DNA of 52,925 nt from Ruminococcus sp. Phil11 (GTDB lineage Bacteria > Bacillota > Clostridia > Oscillospirales > Ruminococcaceae): NCBI GenBank assembly GCA_001940925.1, contig MSGZ01000008.1, positions 19,820 to 72,744 of the forward strand. Direction: 5' to 3'. A program made the translations under genes and the position numbers. This document shows, piece by piece, positions 25,195 through 32,598 of the stretch; position 1 is the stretch's first letter, and every line of letters begins with the position of its first letter. A model generated the notes under the pieces. The model was not told the origin of the DNA, ran no database searches, and worked only from the letters and a program-made list of their open reading frames with translations.

Positions 25195-26388
25195 TCAGCC
25201 AATGTGTCCGATGGAATCGTACAGAGCCGGGAAGAATGCACCGGCAACGAGACCGATGACAATACCCATGATAATGAGCATTGCAGGCTCGAGCATCGCA
25301 CACAGACGCTTAACTGCGGAATCCGCTTCCTCGTCGTAGAACTCAGCCGTCTTTTGCAGGATCTCATCCAGAGCACCGGCTTCTTCACCGACGAAGATGA
25401 TGGAGCAGAACATCGAGTCGAAGATATCGGCTCTCTGCACCGAGGAGCTGAGCGTTTCACCGCTCTTGACCTCGTCAATGATATCGCGGAACTTCATCGA
25501 GATGTAAGTGTTGTTCAGGGTGTCCGCGGAACGCTTCAGGCATTCGACCATCGGCAGACCCGAAGAATACAGGGAAGCCATTGTCTGGGCAAAGCGGGCT
25601 GTGTAGATCTTCACAACCAGCTTGCCGAAGGCAGGTCCTTTGATCAGGAACCTATCCCATTTCATCCGGACGTCCGGAAGCTTCAGTGCGTACACGATGA
25701 TGAAAATAATCGCCGCCGTCGCGAGGATCATAATCAGCCAGTGATTGACCAGGAACTTACCGATATTCATCATGGCCTTGGACAGCACCGGCATCTGTGA
25801 CGGATCCTCATACAGCTGCTCGAACGCAGGCATGATGAACACGAAAACGCCGATAACAACGGCAATGGTCAGAACCGCCAGGATGATCGGGTAGACCATC
25901 GCGCTCTTGATCGTATTGGAGATCTTGTTCTGGTTTGCATAGTAGTCACTGAGACGCTGCATAATGACATCCAGCTGACCGGAAGCCTCACCTGCACCGA
26001 CCATGGAGGTCATCAGTGTGGGGAACACGCTGCCGTGTACTTCCAGTGCATCTGAGAAGGATTCACCCTTCTGCACGTTCTCGTACACATCGCGCCAAAC
26101 ATTACGAGCAGCCTCGCTCTCCTGCTCTTTACAGAGAATATCCAGCGCCTTGACCAGCGTCAGACCGGAAGTCAGCATCGCTGCCATCTGACGGGTACTG
26201 AACGCCAGATCCTTGGTACGAAACTTTTTGAGGGTTTTCGTATTGGTCTGACGCTCCTTGTAATCGGTGACGTACATTCCCTTTTCTCGGATTTTTGCCA
26301 GAAATTCCTGCTCATCCTCCGCAGTCATAACACCCTTTCGGATGTTGCCGGCCGCGTCTTTTGCCGTATAAGCAAAACTCATTGGCAT
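25195..26388 (-). CDS. pilC: type IV pilus platform protein PilC
   Basis: A 397-residue GspF/PilC-family membrane platform protein. Two homologous cytoplasmic domains are seen: about 65-190, with STRQMAAMLTSGLTLVKALD, and about 270-390, with FAQTMASLYSSGLPMVECLK. Each is followed by a membrane hairpin (about 165-190 and 215-240; last helix at about 365-390). The N-terminus has AYTAKDAAGNIRKGVMTAEDEQEFLAKIREKG-type sequence typical of the family. The ATG at 26388 is set by AGGAGG 7 bases upstream; a longer frame runs through the leader. It is the first gene of the long pilus operon. Confidence 0.95.
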   Translation of the reverse strand: MPMSFAYTAKDAAGNIRKGVMTAEDEQEFLAKIREKGMYVTDYKERQTNTKTLKKFRTKDLAFSTRQMAAMLTSGLTLVKALDILCKEQESEAARNVWRDVYENVQKGESFSDALEVHGSVFPTLMTSMVGAGEASGQLDVIMQRLSDYYANQNKISNTIKSAMVYPIILAVLTIAVVIGVFVFIMPAFEQLYEDPSQMPVLSKAMMNIGKFLVNHWLIMILATAAIIFIIVYALKLPDVRMKWDRFLIKGPAFGKLVVKIYTARFAQTMASLYSSGLPMVECLKRSADTLNNTYISMKFRDIIDEVKSGETLSSSVQRADIFDSMFCSIIFVGEEAGALDEILQKTAEFYDEEADSAVKRLCAMLEPAMLIIMGIVIGLVAGAFFPALYDSIGHIG

Positions 26389-26580
26389 AAAACCACCTCC
26401 TGCAAGCCTAGATTGTGTGTTTCGGAGCACCGGGGAGCGACCCGGCACATCCTTGTATTTTATCCGTGTGCAACCCGTGCACCCAGAACAGAAGTCACTG
26501 TTTTGAACAGCAGGTACGGCAGATCTCTCCGCTGCACCGATCTGCAAATGGGCATAGCAATAGCCACACATAGATCCATA
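26389..26580 (-). promoter_or_regulatory. structured 5' leader of the pilus operon
   Basis: About 190 nt lie between the predicted start and pilC. Hairpins can form by GCAGATC (26519-26525) with GATCTGC (26539-26545), by CCGGG / CCCGG near 26430-26450 and by GTGCA / TGCAC near 26470-26485. No known riboswitch consensus is recognised. Length and folds suggest post-initiation control, but this is inference. Confidence 0.45.
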
Positions 26581-26585
26581 GGGAT

Positions 26586-26614
26586 ATTATACCACAGAAG
26601 TTTAACGATTGCAA
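26586..26614 (-). promoter_or_regulatory. sigma-A promoter of the pilC operon
   Basis: TTGCAA (26614-26609), 17 bp and TATAAT (26591-26586) on the minus strand. Confidence 0.75.
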
Positions 26615-26658
26615 CTGTTTATCGTCCAAATTTTCGTGGTTTTCTTTAGGCATTTCGC

Positions 26659-27690
26659 CTAAATTTCAGGCGGTGCCGTCATGGACTGCTTCAGAATGAT
26701 CCGCCCGGGAATGACATGCCTTGCCGCAGGCTTCTGCGGATCCTCCAGTCTCGCCAGAAGCTGGGCTACGGCAATATGCGCCATTTCCGTCAGATCGACC
26801 TCAACCGTCGTGATCGCGGGCACGCACATGTCCGAAACCGTGTAGTTATCATATCCTGTCACGGAGATATCCTCCGGCACCCGGATCCCCTTCCGCTGCA
26901 GATCGCCGATCACGCGGAACGCCGTTTCATCGCAGTTGCAGACGAATGCTGTCGGCAGCTTTTCGGGGAAAGCAAACTCGTTGAGACTCCTGCCGTCCGT
27001 CAGCCGGTCCGGAAGCGTCCATTCCTTCCGGTAGGTCAGGCCGTGCTCCATCAGGCATTTGATATATCCGAGGAACCGGTCATGAATGCTGCTGGTCGCC
27101 GTCACGGAGCCGATGAAGCCGATATCGCGGTGGCCGAGCTCCACAAGCCGGTCCGTAATCAGATAGCTGTCATAGAAATTATCAGAGACCACAGCGTCGA
27201 TCTCGCTGTGCTTGTCGTAGAAATCGAGGAACAGCATCGGGATATGCAGTGCTGCGAGCGCATCAAGATAATCCGATGCCAGCTGCCCGACAACGATCAG
27301 TCCGCGCACCTGCCGGTCGGAGACGACCCGCGGCAGATTCTTGTCACGCTCATCGGCAGCGGAAACGCTTTCGTAAACGGAATACAGATTGCAGCGCGTC
27401 AGCTCCTTGGAGACGCCTGCCGTCAGGAACCAGTAAAACGTGCCGCGCACGCCGGCAAAGCGCTCGCTGGTCAGAATGCCGATGTTGCCGCCCTGGATCC
27501 GCGTTTCCGTCGCAGCCTTTCTGGGTGTCCGCGGTGCGGACGGCCGGTAGCCGAGCTCCGATGCGCGGTCACGGATGCGTTTTTTCATTTCTTCGCTGAC
27601 GCCGCCGCGGTCATTGAGCGCGTTGGAGACCGTCACGACGCTGACGCCGAGCTCCTTTGCGATATCGGACATCCGGACTCCGTTTTTCAT
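26659..27690 (-). CDS. LacI/GalR family transcriptional regulator
   Basis: A 343-residue DNA-binding regulator. The N-terminal helix-turn-helix reads MSDIAKELGVSVVTVSNALN (about 7-26) with the hinge helix up to GYRPSA (about 55). A periplasmic-binding-protein-like effector domain covers about 70-335, with FVCNCDETA and ISVTGYDN as family landmarks. The ATG at 27690 has GGGAGG 9 bases upstream; a further in-frame ATG at 27732 lacks a site. Members usually repress sugar genes and release DNA on sugar binding. The closest sugar-uptake genes are about 5 kb away and the target is not evident. An 18 bp palindrome lies in its upstream gap. Confidence 0.93.
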   Translation of the reverse strand: MKNGVRMSDIAKELGVSVVTVSNALNDRGGVSEEMKKRIRDRASELGYRPSAPRTPRKAATETRIQGGNIGILTSERFAGVRGTFYWFLTAGVSKELTRCNLYSVYESVSAADERDKNLPRVVSDRQVRGLIVVGQLASDYLDALAALHIPMLFLDFYDKHSEIDAVVSDNFYDSYLITDRLVELGHRDIGFIGSVTATSSIHDRFLGYIKCLMEHGLTYRKEWTLPDRLTDGRSLNEFAFPEKLPTAFVCNCDETAFRVIGDLQRKGIRVPEDISVTGYDNYTVSDMCVPAITTVEVDLTEMAHIAVAQLLARLEDPQKPAARHVIPGRIILKQSMTAPPEI

Positions 27691-27821
27691 CTGTGCCGAC
27701 CTCCCGTTCCGTTTCCGAATCACATCGTGCAATGTATATAAATAGTATAAACCGGAGACAGACTATTTTTTCTTTATTATATCACATTTCTTTTGATTTG
27801 TAAATACCTGTCGAAAAAAAA

Positions 27822-27839
27822 CATATAGTATACTATATG
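27822..27839. promoter_or_regulatory. perfect 18 bp palindrome, possible operator
   Basis: CATATAGTATACTATATG is self-complementary over all 18 bp and lies 132 bp upstream of the LacI-family start. It lacks the central CG typical of LacI/GalR operators, so the link to this regulator is uncertain. Confidence 0.45.
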
Positions 27840-28021
27840 AAATAACGAAAGGCGGAACCTGTCTATCACTATCCTTTCTGTAAAGTCTGCTAAAAGACGC
27901 AGCACCTGCCGTTTGCATCAATTTGTTCCGTTTTCCGCAATCTCAGGCCAAAAATCCGTCCCGTTGTGCAAAATGCTCGGAATCGGCAGAAATATGATAG
28001 AAACATTCGTCTTTTTCCCAC

Positions 28022-28050
28022 TTGCGATTTTGTCAAAAACGATGTATGAT
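28022..28050 (+). promoter_or_regulatory. promoter of the lipoprotein gene
   Basis: TTGCGA (28022-28027), 17 bp and TATGAT (28045-28050), leaving a leader of about 85 nt. Confidence 0.55.
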
Positions 28051-28141
28051 AAGTATATGTATCCGAAAAGAAGATTTTGCCTGAACAAGACGGCATTTTC
28101 TACGGAAATATAACGAATCAGACAAAGAAAGAGGTATCAGT

Positions 28142-28891
28142 ATGTACAAGAAAACACTTGCCGCGCTGTTTGCTGCCGCACTCGCACTGACCGTATGCAC
28201 AGCCTGCGGTGACAAGACCAAAAAGAACGGCGGTTCCTCCGGAGACGGTGCCGTCGCCTCTGACGCCTCTGCACAGGCGGATTCCGGCATCGAATACGGG
28301 AACGGCAGTCCCGACGGCGCATCCGCCGAGATCGAGGAACCGGCCGCAGCGCAATCCGGTGACGCTTTTCTGATGATCACGGATGAACAATGGTATGCAC
28401 AGTTCTTCGGCAACACCGAAAAGAAGAATGAGGATCTGCTCTGCTGGGGCGCACAGACCGCGCATATCACCGGCAACGGCGATTATACCGTCAGTGTCAA
28501 TGCGGGCTCCCACGGGACGCAGAAGGAGATCACCGGTGACCCGAACGGCAGCTATCAGTGCAGCGGCCTCGGCTTCGCAGCTGTCAAGGTCGAGGACGGC
28601 ACCAAGCTGTTCCCGAATATGAGCATCGAGATCAAGGAGATCCGCGTGGACGGCAATCCGGTCACACTGTCAGCCAAGAATTATACCTCCTCCGATGACA
28701 ACACCGAAATGCGTGCGAACATCTACAACGATTTTGTCAGCCGCTTCCCGGAGGACGCGCACAATGCAGGCGGCCAGCTGTCCGGCGAGTTCGGAGAGTA
28801 CTCCTCCAAGATCGTCGATCCTGCCAGCTTTGCAAAGTGGCAGCGGGTCGAAGTCGATTTCACGGTTTCCGGCATCGGCGACGCTGAATAA
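28142..28891 (+). CDS. putative secreted lipoprotein of unknown function
   Basis: A 249-residue protein. The signal peptide (MYKKTLAALFAAALALTVCTAC) ends at a cysteine that could be lipidated, although the -3 position is Cys rather than Leu. A low-complexity Gly/Ser/Asp stalk covers about 24-70. The C-terminal domain (about 75-245) looks all-beta, with alternating hydrophobic strands around YTVSVNAGSHG, LGFAAVKVEDG, IEIKEIRVDGNPV and RVEVDFTVSG. A surface carbohydrate-binding sandwich is one possibility, but no known module is recognised. GAAAGAGGT precedes the ATG and a terminator follows, so it is a single-gene unit. Confidence 0.8.
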   Translation: MYKKTLAALFAAALALTVCTACGDKTKKNGGSSGDGAVASDASAQADSGIEYGNGSPDGASAEIEEPAAAQSGDAFLMITDEQWYAQFFGNTEKKNEDLLCWGAQTAHITGNGDYTVSVNAGSHGTQKEITGDPNGSYQCSGLGFAAVKVEDGTKLFPNMSIEIKEIRVDGNPVTLSAKNYTSSDDNTEMRANIYNDFVSRFPEDAHNAGGQLSGEFGEYSSKIVDPASFAKWQRVEVDFTVSGIGDAE

Positions 28892-28900
28892 AATGCAGAG

Positions 28901-28931
28901 AAAAAGACCTGTCCCTGTGACGGGTCTTTTT
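28901..28931 (+). terminator. terminator of the lipoprotein gene
   Basis: AAAAAGACCTGTC / GACGGGTCTTTTT forms a 13 bp stem with one wobble pair and a T run. Confidence 0.85.
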
Positions 28932-28983
28932 GCTGTACACCGCCTTCTTTTCATTCTCCCGCTGCAATACACTGCATCGTATT

Positions 28984-29090
28984 ACAGGCGGGGCAGCCCC
29001 CGCGGGCGGTTCCGAAAGCTCGCCGGAGGAAAAGCCGAAACATGAATATACTGTTCTTGACTTGCTTTTTACGCGATAATATGCTATAAT
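28984..29090 (+). repeat. promoter-bearing dispersed repeat, copy A
   Basis: About 105 bp that match copy C (44160-44262, opposite strand) at roughly nine bases in ten. The left part has a GCGGGG / CCCCGC hairpin and GGTTCCGAAA; the right part is a promoter. The promoter part also occurs as copy B at 32346-32390. Confidence 0.85.
29062..29090 (+). promoter_or_regulatory. promoter of degV-like gene (inside repeat copy A)
   Basis: TTGCTT (29062-29067), 17 bp and TATAAT (29085-29090). A TTGACT lies 7 bases further upstream in this copy only, because of a 2-base insertion relative to the other copies. Confidence 0.8.
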
Positions 29091-29144
29091 TCAGGGGGAG
29101 GGGGCAAGCGGTTCCCAAATCGCCCCGCACAGAAAGGAGCCTGC

Positions 29145-30020
29145 ATGGCTGACTACATCATTGCAGCAGCATCGACTGCGGATCTGCCGGATGTGTTTTA
29201 TAGGGAGCATAACATCCCGCTGATCCGGTATACCTATTCGATCGGTATGGAAACATTTGAGGACGACTGCAAAGAAGAATCCCGTGCAAAAGCGTATCAG
29301 GATATGCGCAGCGGCACAGTCTACACGACCTCAATGATCAATGAGGAGACCTATTATCAGTTCTTCCGCGGGCTCATGGAACGCGGCAAGGATGTGATCT
29401 ATCTGGATATGTCAAAGGAGATGTCCAGCTCCTATCAGGCATCGCACCGTGCGGCATCCCGCATTCAGTCGGAATTTCCGGATCAGCAGCTTGTGCTGCC
29501 GGATACCCGCTGCATTTCCGGCGGACTGGGACTTCTGGTGCGCGAATGCGTCAGACACATGGAGGAAGGCATGGGCTTTCAGGCTCTGCTGAACTGGTGC
29601 GAGGGCAATAAGCTGCATATCATGCATCGCTTTACCGTGGACGATCTGAACTATCTGAAGCGCGGCGGCAGAGTGTCCAACGCATCCGCGATGATCGGCT
29701 CTATGCTGTCGATCAAGCCGGTGCTTTACGTGCCGGATGACGGCAAACTGACGGTCTCCGCAAAGGTGCGCGGCAGAAAGGCTGCGCTCAATTCCCTGCT
29801 GGAAGGCGTCAAGCGGGATCTCACCGCACCGGCCGGTCAGCATATCATCATCAATCATGCAGACTGCCTCAGTGATGCAAACTGGCTCCGCGATCATCTG
29901 CTGGAGGAATATCCGACGCTCGGCGGTGTGGATATTTTCAGCCTCGGTATTATTATCGGTGCGCACTGCGGTCCGGGCCTGCTGACTGTATTCTATTTCG
30001 GCGACCGGCGCAAGCCCTGA
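29145..30020 (+). CDS. DegV family fatty-acid-binding protein
   Basis: A 291-residue cytoplasmic protein of the DegV family. Members bind a fatty acid and in some Firmicutes act as FakB, presenting it to the FakA kinase. The N-terminus has the family pattern IIAAASTADLP. The YTTSMINEETYYQFF block and the SSSYQASHRAA block (DegV ligand-site region) are present. RFTVDDLNYLKRGGRVSNAS is the second family signature, and GAHCGPGLLTVFYFG ends the protein. Length is typical. AAGGAG lies 5 bases before the ATG. It is transcribed from the promoter in repeat copy A and ends at a strong terminator. No FakA gene is nearby. Confidence 0.94.
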   Translation: MADYIIAAASTADLPDVFYREHNIPLIRYTYSIGMETFEDDCKEESRAKAYQDMRSGTVYTTSMINEETYYQFFRGLMERGKDVIYLDMSKEMSSSYQASHRAASRIQSEFPDQQLVLPDTRCISGGLGLLVRECVRHMEEGMGFQALLNWCEGNKLHIMHRFTVDDLNYLKRGGRVSNASAMIGSMLSIKPVLYVPDDGKLTVSAKVRGRKAALNSLLEGVKRDLTAPAGQHIIINHADCLSDANWLRDHLLEEYPTLGGVDIFSLGIIIGAHCGPGLLTVFYFGDRRKP

Positions 30021-30035
30021 TCATACAGCAAACAG

Positions 30036-30076
30036 AACAGCGGTACCCGTTCGGTTTCGGGTACCGCTGTTTTTTT
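30036..30076. terminator. terminator between convergent degV-like and HEPN-like membrane genes
   Basis: AACAGCGGTACCCG / CGGGTACCGCTGTT is a perfect 14 bp stem with a T run on the plus strand. Confidence 0.9.
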
Positions 30077-31574
30077 ATGATTCCGTGAGTGTTCTGTACC
30101 GCTTCATGATGCTGAAGAAGTAAAGCACCAGCGCGATCATGATGATATGGACTGTCCAGAATGCGGACGGCGATGCATAAAAATTTCGCGTCAGCAGAAT
30201 GAGGCTTCCCGCCCATGTTGTCCGGCAGAGCAGCGTGATCACGAGGATCAGTCCGATGACCGGCACCGCACTGAGTACAAGCGGCGCGGTGTGGAGCTCT
30301 TTGTCGGACAAGACATTGCCGAACGGCCGCTCCCGGTGAAAGCTTTTCAGAACGAACGGCGTCAGCACGAAAATCAGCACATACAGCAGCATCGGCAGTG
30401 CGATTCTGATGCAGACGGTATAAGCGTCAAGCGGTTCGTCCTCGCCGAGCCTGCTGCTGAGGATCGAGGGCATACCGCATACGAATATCAGCAGCCAGAA
30501 GCCGTAAAATGCAGCGGAGATGATCTTTTTCAGCTTTTCGGTGAAGCGCGTCACGAGCAGGACCATCAGGATCGCGGTCAGGATCGCGCAGAAGGTCGAA
30601 TCTGTCGCCGATTTCGCCAGAACGAATACAGCTGTGCCGCACAGCACCTGCGCCGTGAGATGATAGAAGATGACATACAGCACAGCAAGCAGAATGAAGA
30701 TCACGGTCAGCGAATGCGATACATTGTACTGGCTCAGATCAAGGCCGCGCGTCTCCGCCAGATTCGTCACAAATGACCGGTCGGAAAGCATCCCGAATAT
30801 CACAGCGAGAACGACAGCGATCACGACCGGAAGCCCCAGACGCCCGATCGCGGTGTGGATCCTGTCTGCGAGCGGGATATCGCGGGTGCTGAAGTGCTCC
30901 CGCGCAGGAGACGAATATGTCTCGGGATAGGAAAAGCTGTAATCGGGTGCACTGTAATCCGCGTCGCTGCTTTGCGTATTGCTCTGATCGCGCTCCCGCG
31001 GGATCCGGGAATAACCGGTCTGCGGGTCGATCTCCGGCTGCCAAGTGCAGGAGTTTTCGACGCGCACGCCCTCTTTGATCTGTTCGGCTCTGATCTCATA
31101 CCATGCAACGTCATCGCGGCACCATCTGAGGATTTCCGGCGAGAATATATCACGGTAATGCTTGAGGCGTTTTCTTTTCCGCTCATGGTCTGCCCGCGTT
31201 CTGTCGTCCGCGTCTTCGGGAATGCCCAGATCCGTTTCATACTGATGCTCAAAGGAATTCCGGACCAGACGCAGCGCATCCAGCTTTTCCCACTCCTGAT
31301 CCGTGATCCATTTATCGGCATACAGCTTGTTGATCGTATATTCCTGGAAGTTCTTGACCCCCGCAGCCGTGATGCCTGCGCTGTTGATCAGAGAGATCCG
31401 CATTTTTTCGGAGATCGGCTGTATCAGCTGCGATGCAAGTGCTTTGTCAGAGTTCCATCCGGGATTCTTTCCGTCTGCCTCCCGGTACATCGTTTCCATT
31501 TTGTCAATGTCAGAACGGATGCTCTGCACGATCTCCTGAACTGACATATCTTTCAGTTCCTGTTCCAGACTCAT
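30075..31574 (-). CDS. HEPN/DUF4145-like polytopic membrane protein
   Basis: A 499-residue protein. The N-terminal half (about 1-175) is soluble and helical. It contains LRLVRNSFEHQYE, in which RNSFEH at 105-110 fits the R-x4-H signature of HEPN/DUF4145-type domains. A Ser/Tyr-rich linker (about 190-235) leads to about eight to nine membrane helices (about 250-490). HEPN domains are often RNases or nucleotide-binding partners in toxin-antitoxin, defence and stress systems. The membrane fusion points to a signalling or stress role, but no function can be assigned. AAGGGG lies upstream of the ATG and a TTGACA-18-TATATT promoter precedes it. No antitoxin-like partner is adjacent. Confidence 0.75.
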   Translation of the reverse strand: MSLEQELKDMSVQEIVQSIRSDIDKMETMYREADGKNPGWNSDKALASQLIQPISEKMRISLINSAGITAAGVKNFQEYTINKLYADKWITDQEWEKLDALRLVRNSFEHQYETDLGIPEDADDRTRADHERKRKRLKHYRDIFSPEILRWCRDDVAWYEIRAEQIKEGVRVENSCTWQPEIDPQTGYSRIPRERDQSNTQSSDADYSAPDYSFSYPETYSSPAREHFSTRDIPLADRIHTAIGRLGLPVVIAVVLAVIFGMLSDRSFVTNLAETRGLDLSQYNVSHSLTVIFILLAVLYVIFYHLTAQVLCGTAVFVLAKSATDSTFCAILTAILMVLLVTRFTEKLKKIISAAFYGFWLLIFVCGMPSILSSRLGEDEPLDAYTVCIRIALPMLLYVLIFVLTPFVLKSFHRERPFGNVLSDKELHTAPLVLSAVPVIGLILVITLLCRTTWAGSLILLTRNFYASPSAFWTVHIIMIALVLYFFSIMKRYRTLTES

Positions 31575-31647
31575 TGGCTTTTCCCCTTTGCAGCCGGTTC
31601 CTTCGGCTCATTTTTCATACGCTTTTTACACAGGAAACAACAGGAAT

Positions 31648-31677
31648 AATATAACATATTCTATGAAAGCATGTCAA
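31648..31677 (-). promoter_or_regulatory. promoter of the HEPN-like membrane protein gene
   Basis: TTGACA (31677-31672), 18 bp and TATATT (31653-31648) on the minus strand. Confidence 0.65.
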
Positions 31678-31728
31678 GTCATTTGTTGTGATTATCGGAT
31701 TAAATTGCCCTGCTTTCCGTTCTGTGCA

Positions 31729-31773
31729 GAAAAAACAGGCCCCCAAAGCAGTACAGAGCAGCCTTCGGGGGTC
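31729..31773 (-). terminator. terminator of the DUF5662 gene
   Basis: GACCCCC / GGGGGCC (one wobble) with a long loop is followed on the minus strand by a run of T (31735-31729). Confidence 0.65.
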
Positions 31774-31783
31774 TTGCTGTATG

Positions 31784-32308
31784 TTATTTTTTCATACGCC
31801 GGATATAGGCAAAGGTTTTGTCCTCGCCCTTCTCCGCAAGCATTTTCAGCAGAAAGTGCAGCTTCTTCTCCGTTTTCGGGTGGATCGGCCGCTGCCGCTC
31901 CCGCCCGGAGAGAAAATAGTCCAGCGGGTCTCTGTCGCAGTATTTTTCCCCGCGGTAAATTTTGCTGGCGGCCACGCGGTCGCAGAACATCTCGATCAGA
32001 TAGCGCGTCGGCATCTCGACCGGCCGGTAAATTTTGGTCTTGGGGTCCACATCGTTCCAGTATTCAAAATGATGCTTGTTGCGGCCCTTGTGGTGCATCC
32101 AGGCCTCGGAATAGCCGAACAGCTCGCGCTCCTTTTCGTTCGGGCTGCGCGTGCCCTGATAATACAGCATCCCGGGGATGAACTCCGTCGGGGTGAACTT
32201 TGAAAGATCGTGCAGCAGACCCTGCAGCGGAATCCCCGCCTTGATGCAGTGCCGCATGACGGCATGTCTGTGCTTTGTCACGGTTCGGAAATGCGCGATC
32301 GGATGCAT
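31784..32308 (-). CDS. DUF5662 family protein
   Basis: A 174-residue protein of the DUF5662 family. It has a histidine-rich core that resembles an HD-type metal site: KHRHAV near 12-17, then GLLHDLSKFTPTEF near 30-43, WMHHKGRNKHHFEYW near 70-84 and MFCDRVAAS near 107. The family is common in gut Firmicutes and phages and its reaction is unknown. The conserved His/Asp residues suggest a metal-dependent hydrolase, which is inference. GAGGCGAGG lies before the ATG. The promoter is copy B of the dispersed repeat and a terminator follows, so it is a single-gene unit. Confidence 0.88.
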   Translation of the reverse strand: MHPIAHFRTVTKHRHAVMRHCIKAGIPLQGLLHDLSKFTPTEFIPGMLYYQGTRSPNEKERELFGYSEAWMHHKGRNKHHFEYWNDVDPKTKIYRPVEMPTRYLIEMFCDRVAASKIYRGEKYCDRDPLDYFLSGRERQRPIHPKTEKKLHFLLKMLAEKGEDKTFAYIRRMKK

Positions 32309-32345
32309 GGTGCCTCGCCTCTTTTTCTGCAGATTGGTTATTCTT

Positions 32346-32390
32346 ATTATAGCATATTATCGCTTAAAAAGCAAGCTGAGCAGTATATTT
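32346..32390 (-). repeat. promoter-bearing dispersed repeat, copy B (promoter part only)
   Basis: 45 bp that match the promoter half of copies A and C almost exactly. TTGCTT (32374-32369), 17 bp and TATAAT (32351-32346) drive the DUF5662 gene. The hairpin half of the repeat is missing or too diverged to see. Confidence 0.85.
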
Positions 32391-32444
32391 TTATACTTCA
32401 AACAGTCTACCGGAGAGCGTTTCGGGACAATACTGAATACGCAG

Positions 32445-32474
32445 AAAAAAGACGCCGATTATATCATCAGCGTC
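32445..32474 (-). terminator. terminator of the ABC transporter operon
   Basis: GACGC / GCGTC with an inner GAT / ATC pair is followed on the minus strand by six T. It is the last element before repeat copy B. Confidence 0.65.
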
Positions 32475-32496
32475 CTTTTGGTTATTTACAGCGGGA

Positions 32497-32556
32497 TTCC
32501 AAAGGGACAGTATCCCTTTGGAAGGGTTCAACATGAAGAAACAAGTTTTTTCATGT
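32497..32556. repeat. two consecutive long hairpins after the permease gene
   Basis: TTCCAAAGGGA / TCCCTTTGGAA (32497-32523, 11 bp perfect) and ACATGAAGAAAC / GTTTTTTCATGT (32531-32556, 11 of 12 paired) lie 8 bases apart. Neither has a clean T run on the minus strand. They could stabilise the 3' end of the operon mRNA or be remnants of a palindromic repeat. Confidence 0.7.
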
Positions 32557-32598
32557 TTGGCGGAGCCCATTATAAATCATCGCGAAGCGATACCGCAT

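Larger units (their letters stand above)
27691..28141. other. divergent intergenic region, LacI gene / lipoprotein gene
   Basis: 450 bp of AT-rich sequence without an ORF of coding quality. It contains the perfect 18 bp palindrome at 27822-27839, a 16 bp word at 27854-27869 repeated at 604-619, and the lipoprotein promoter at 28022-28050. Confidence 0.5.

Noticed and set aside
26659..27690. LacI-type protein as the regulator of the 32-44 kb transporter locus
   Set aside because: The genes are about 5 kb apart with unrelated genes between. No copy of the 27822 palindrome was noticed near the transporter promoters.
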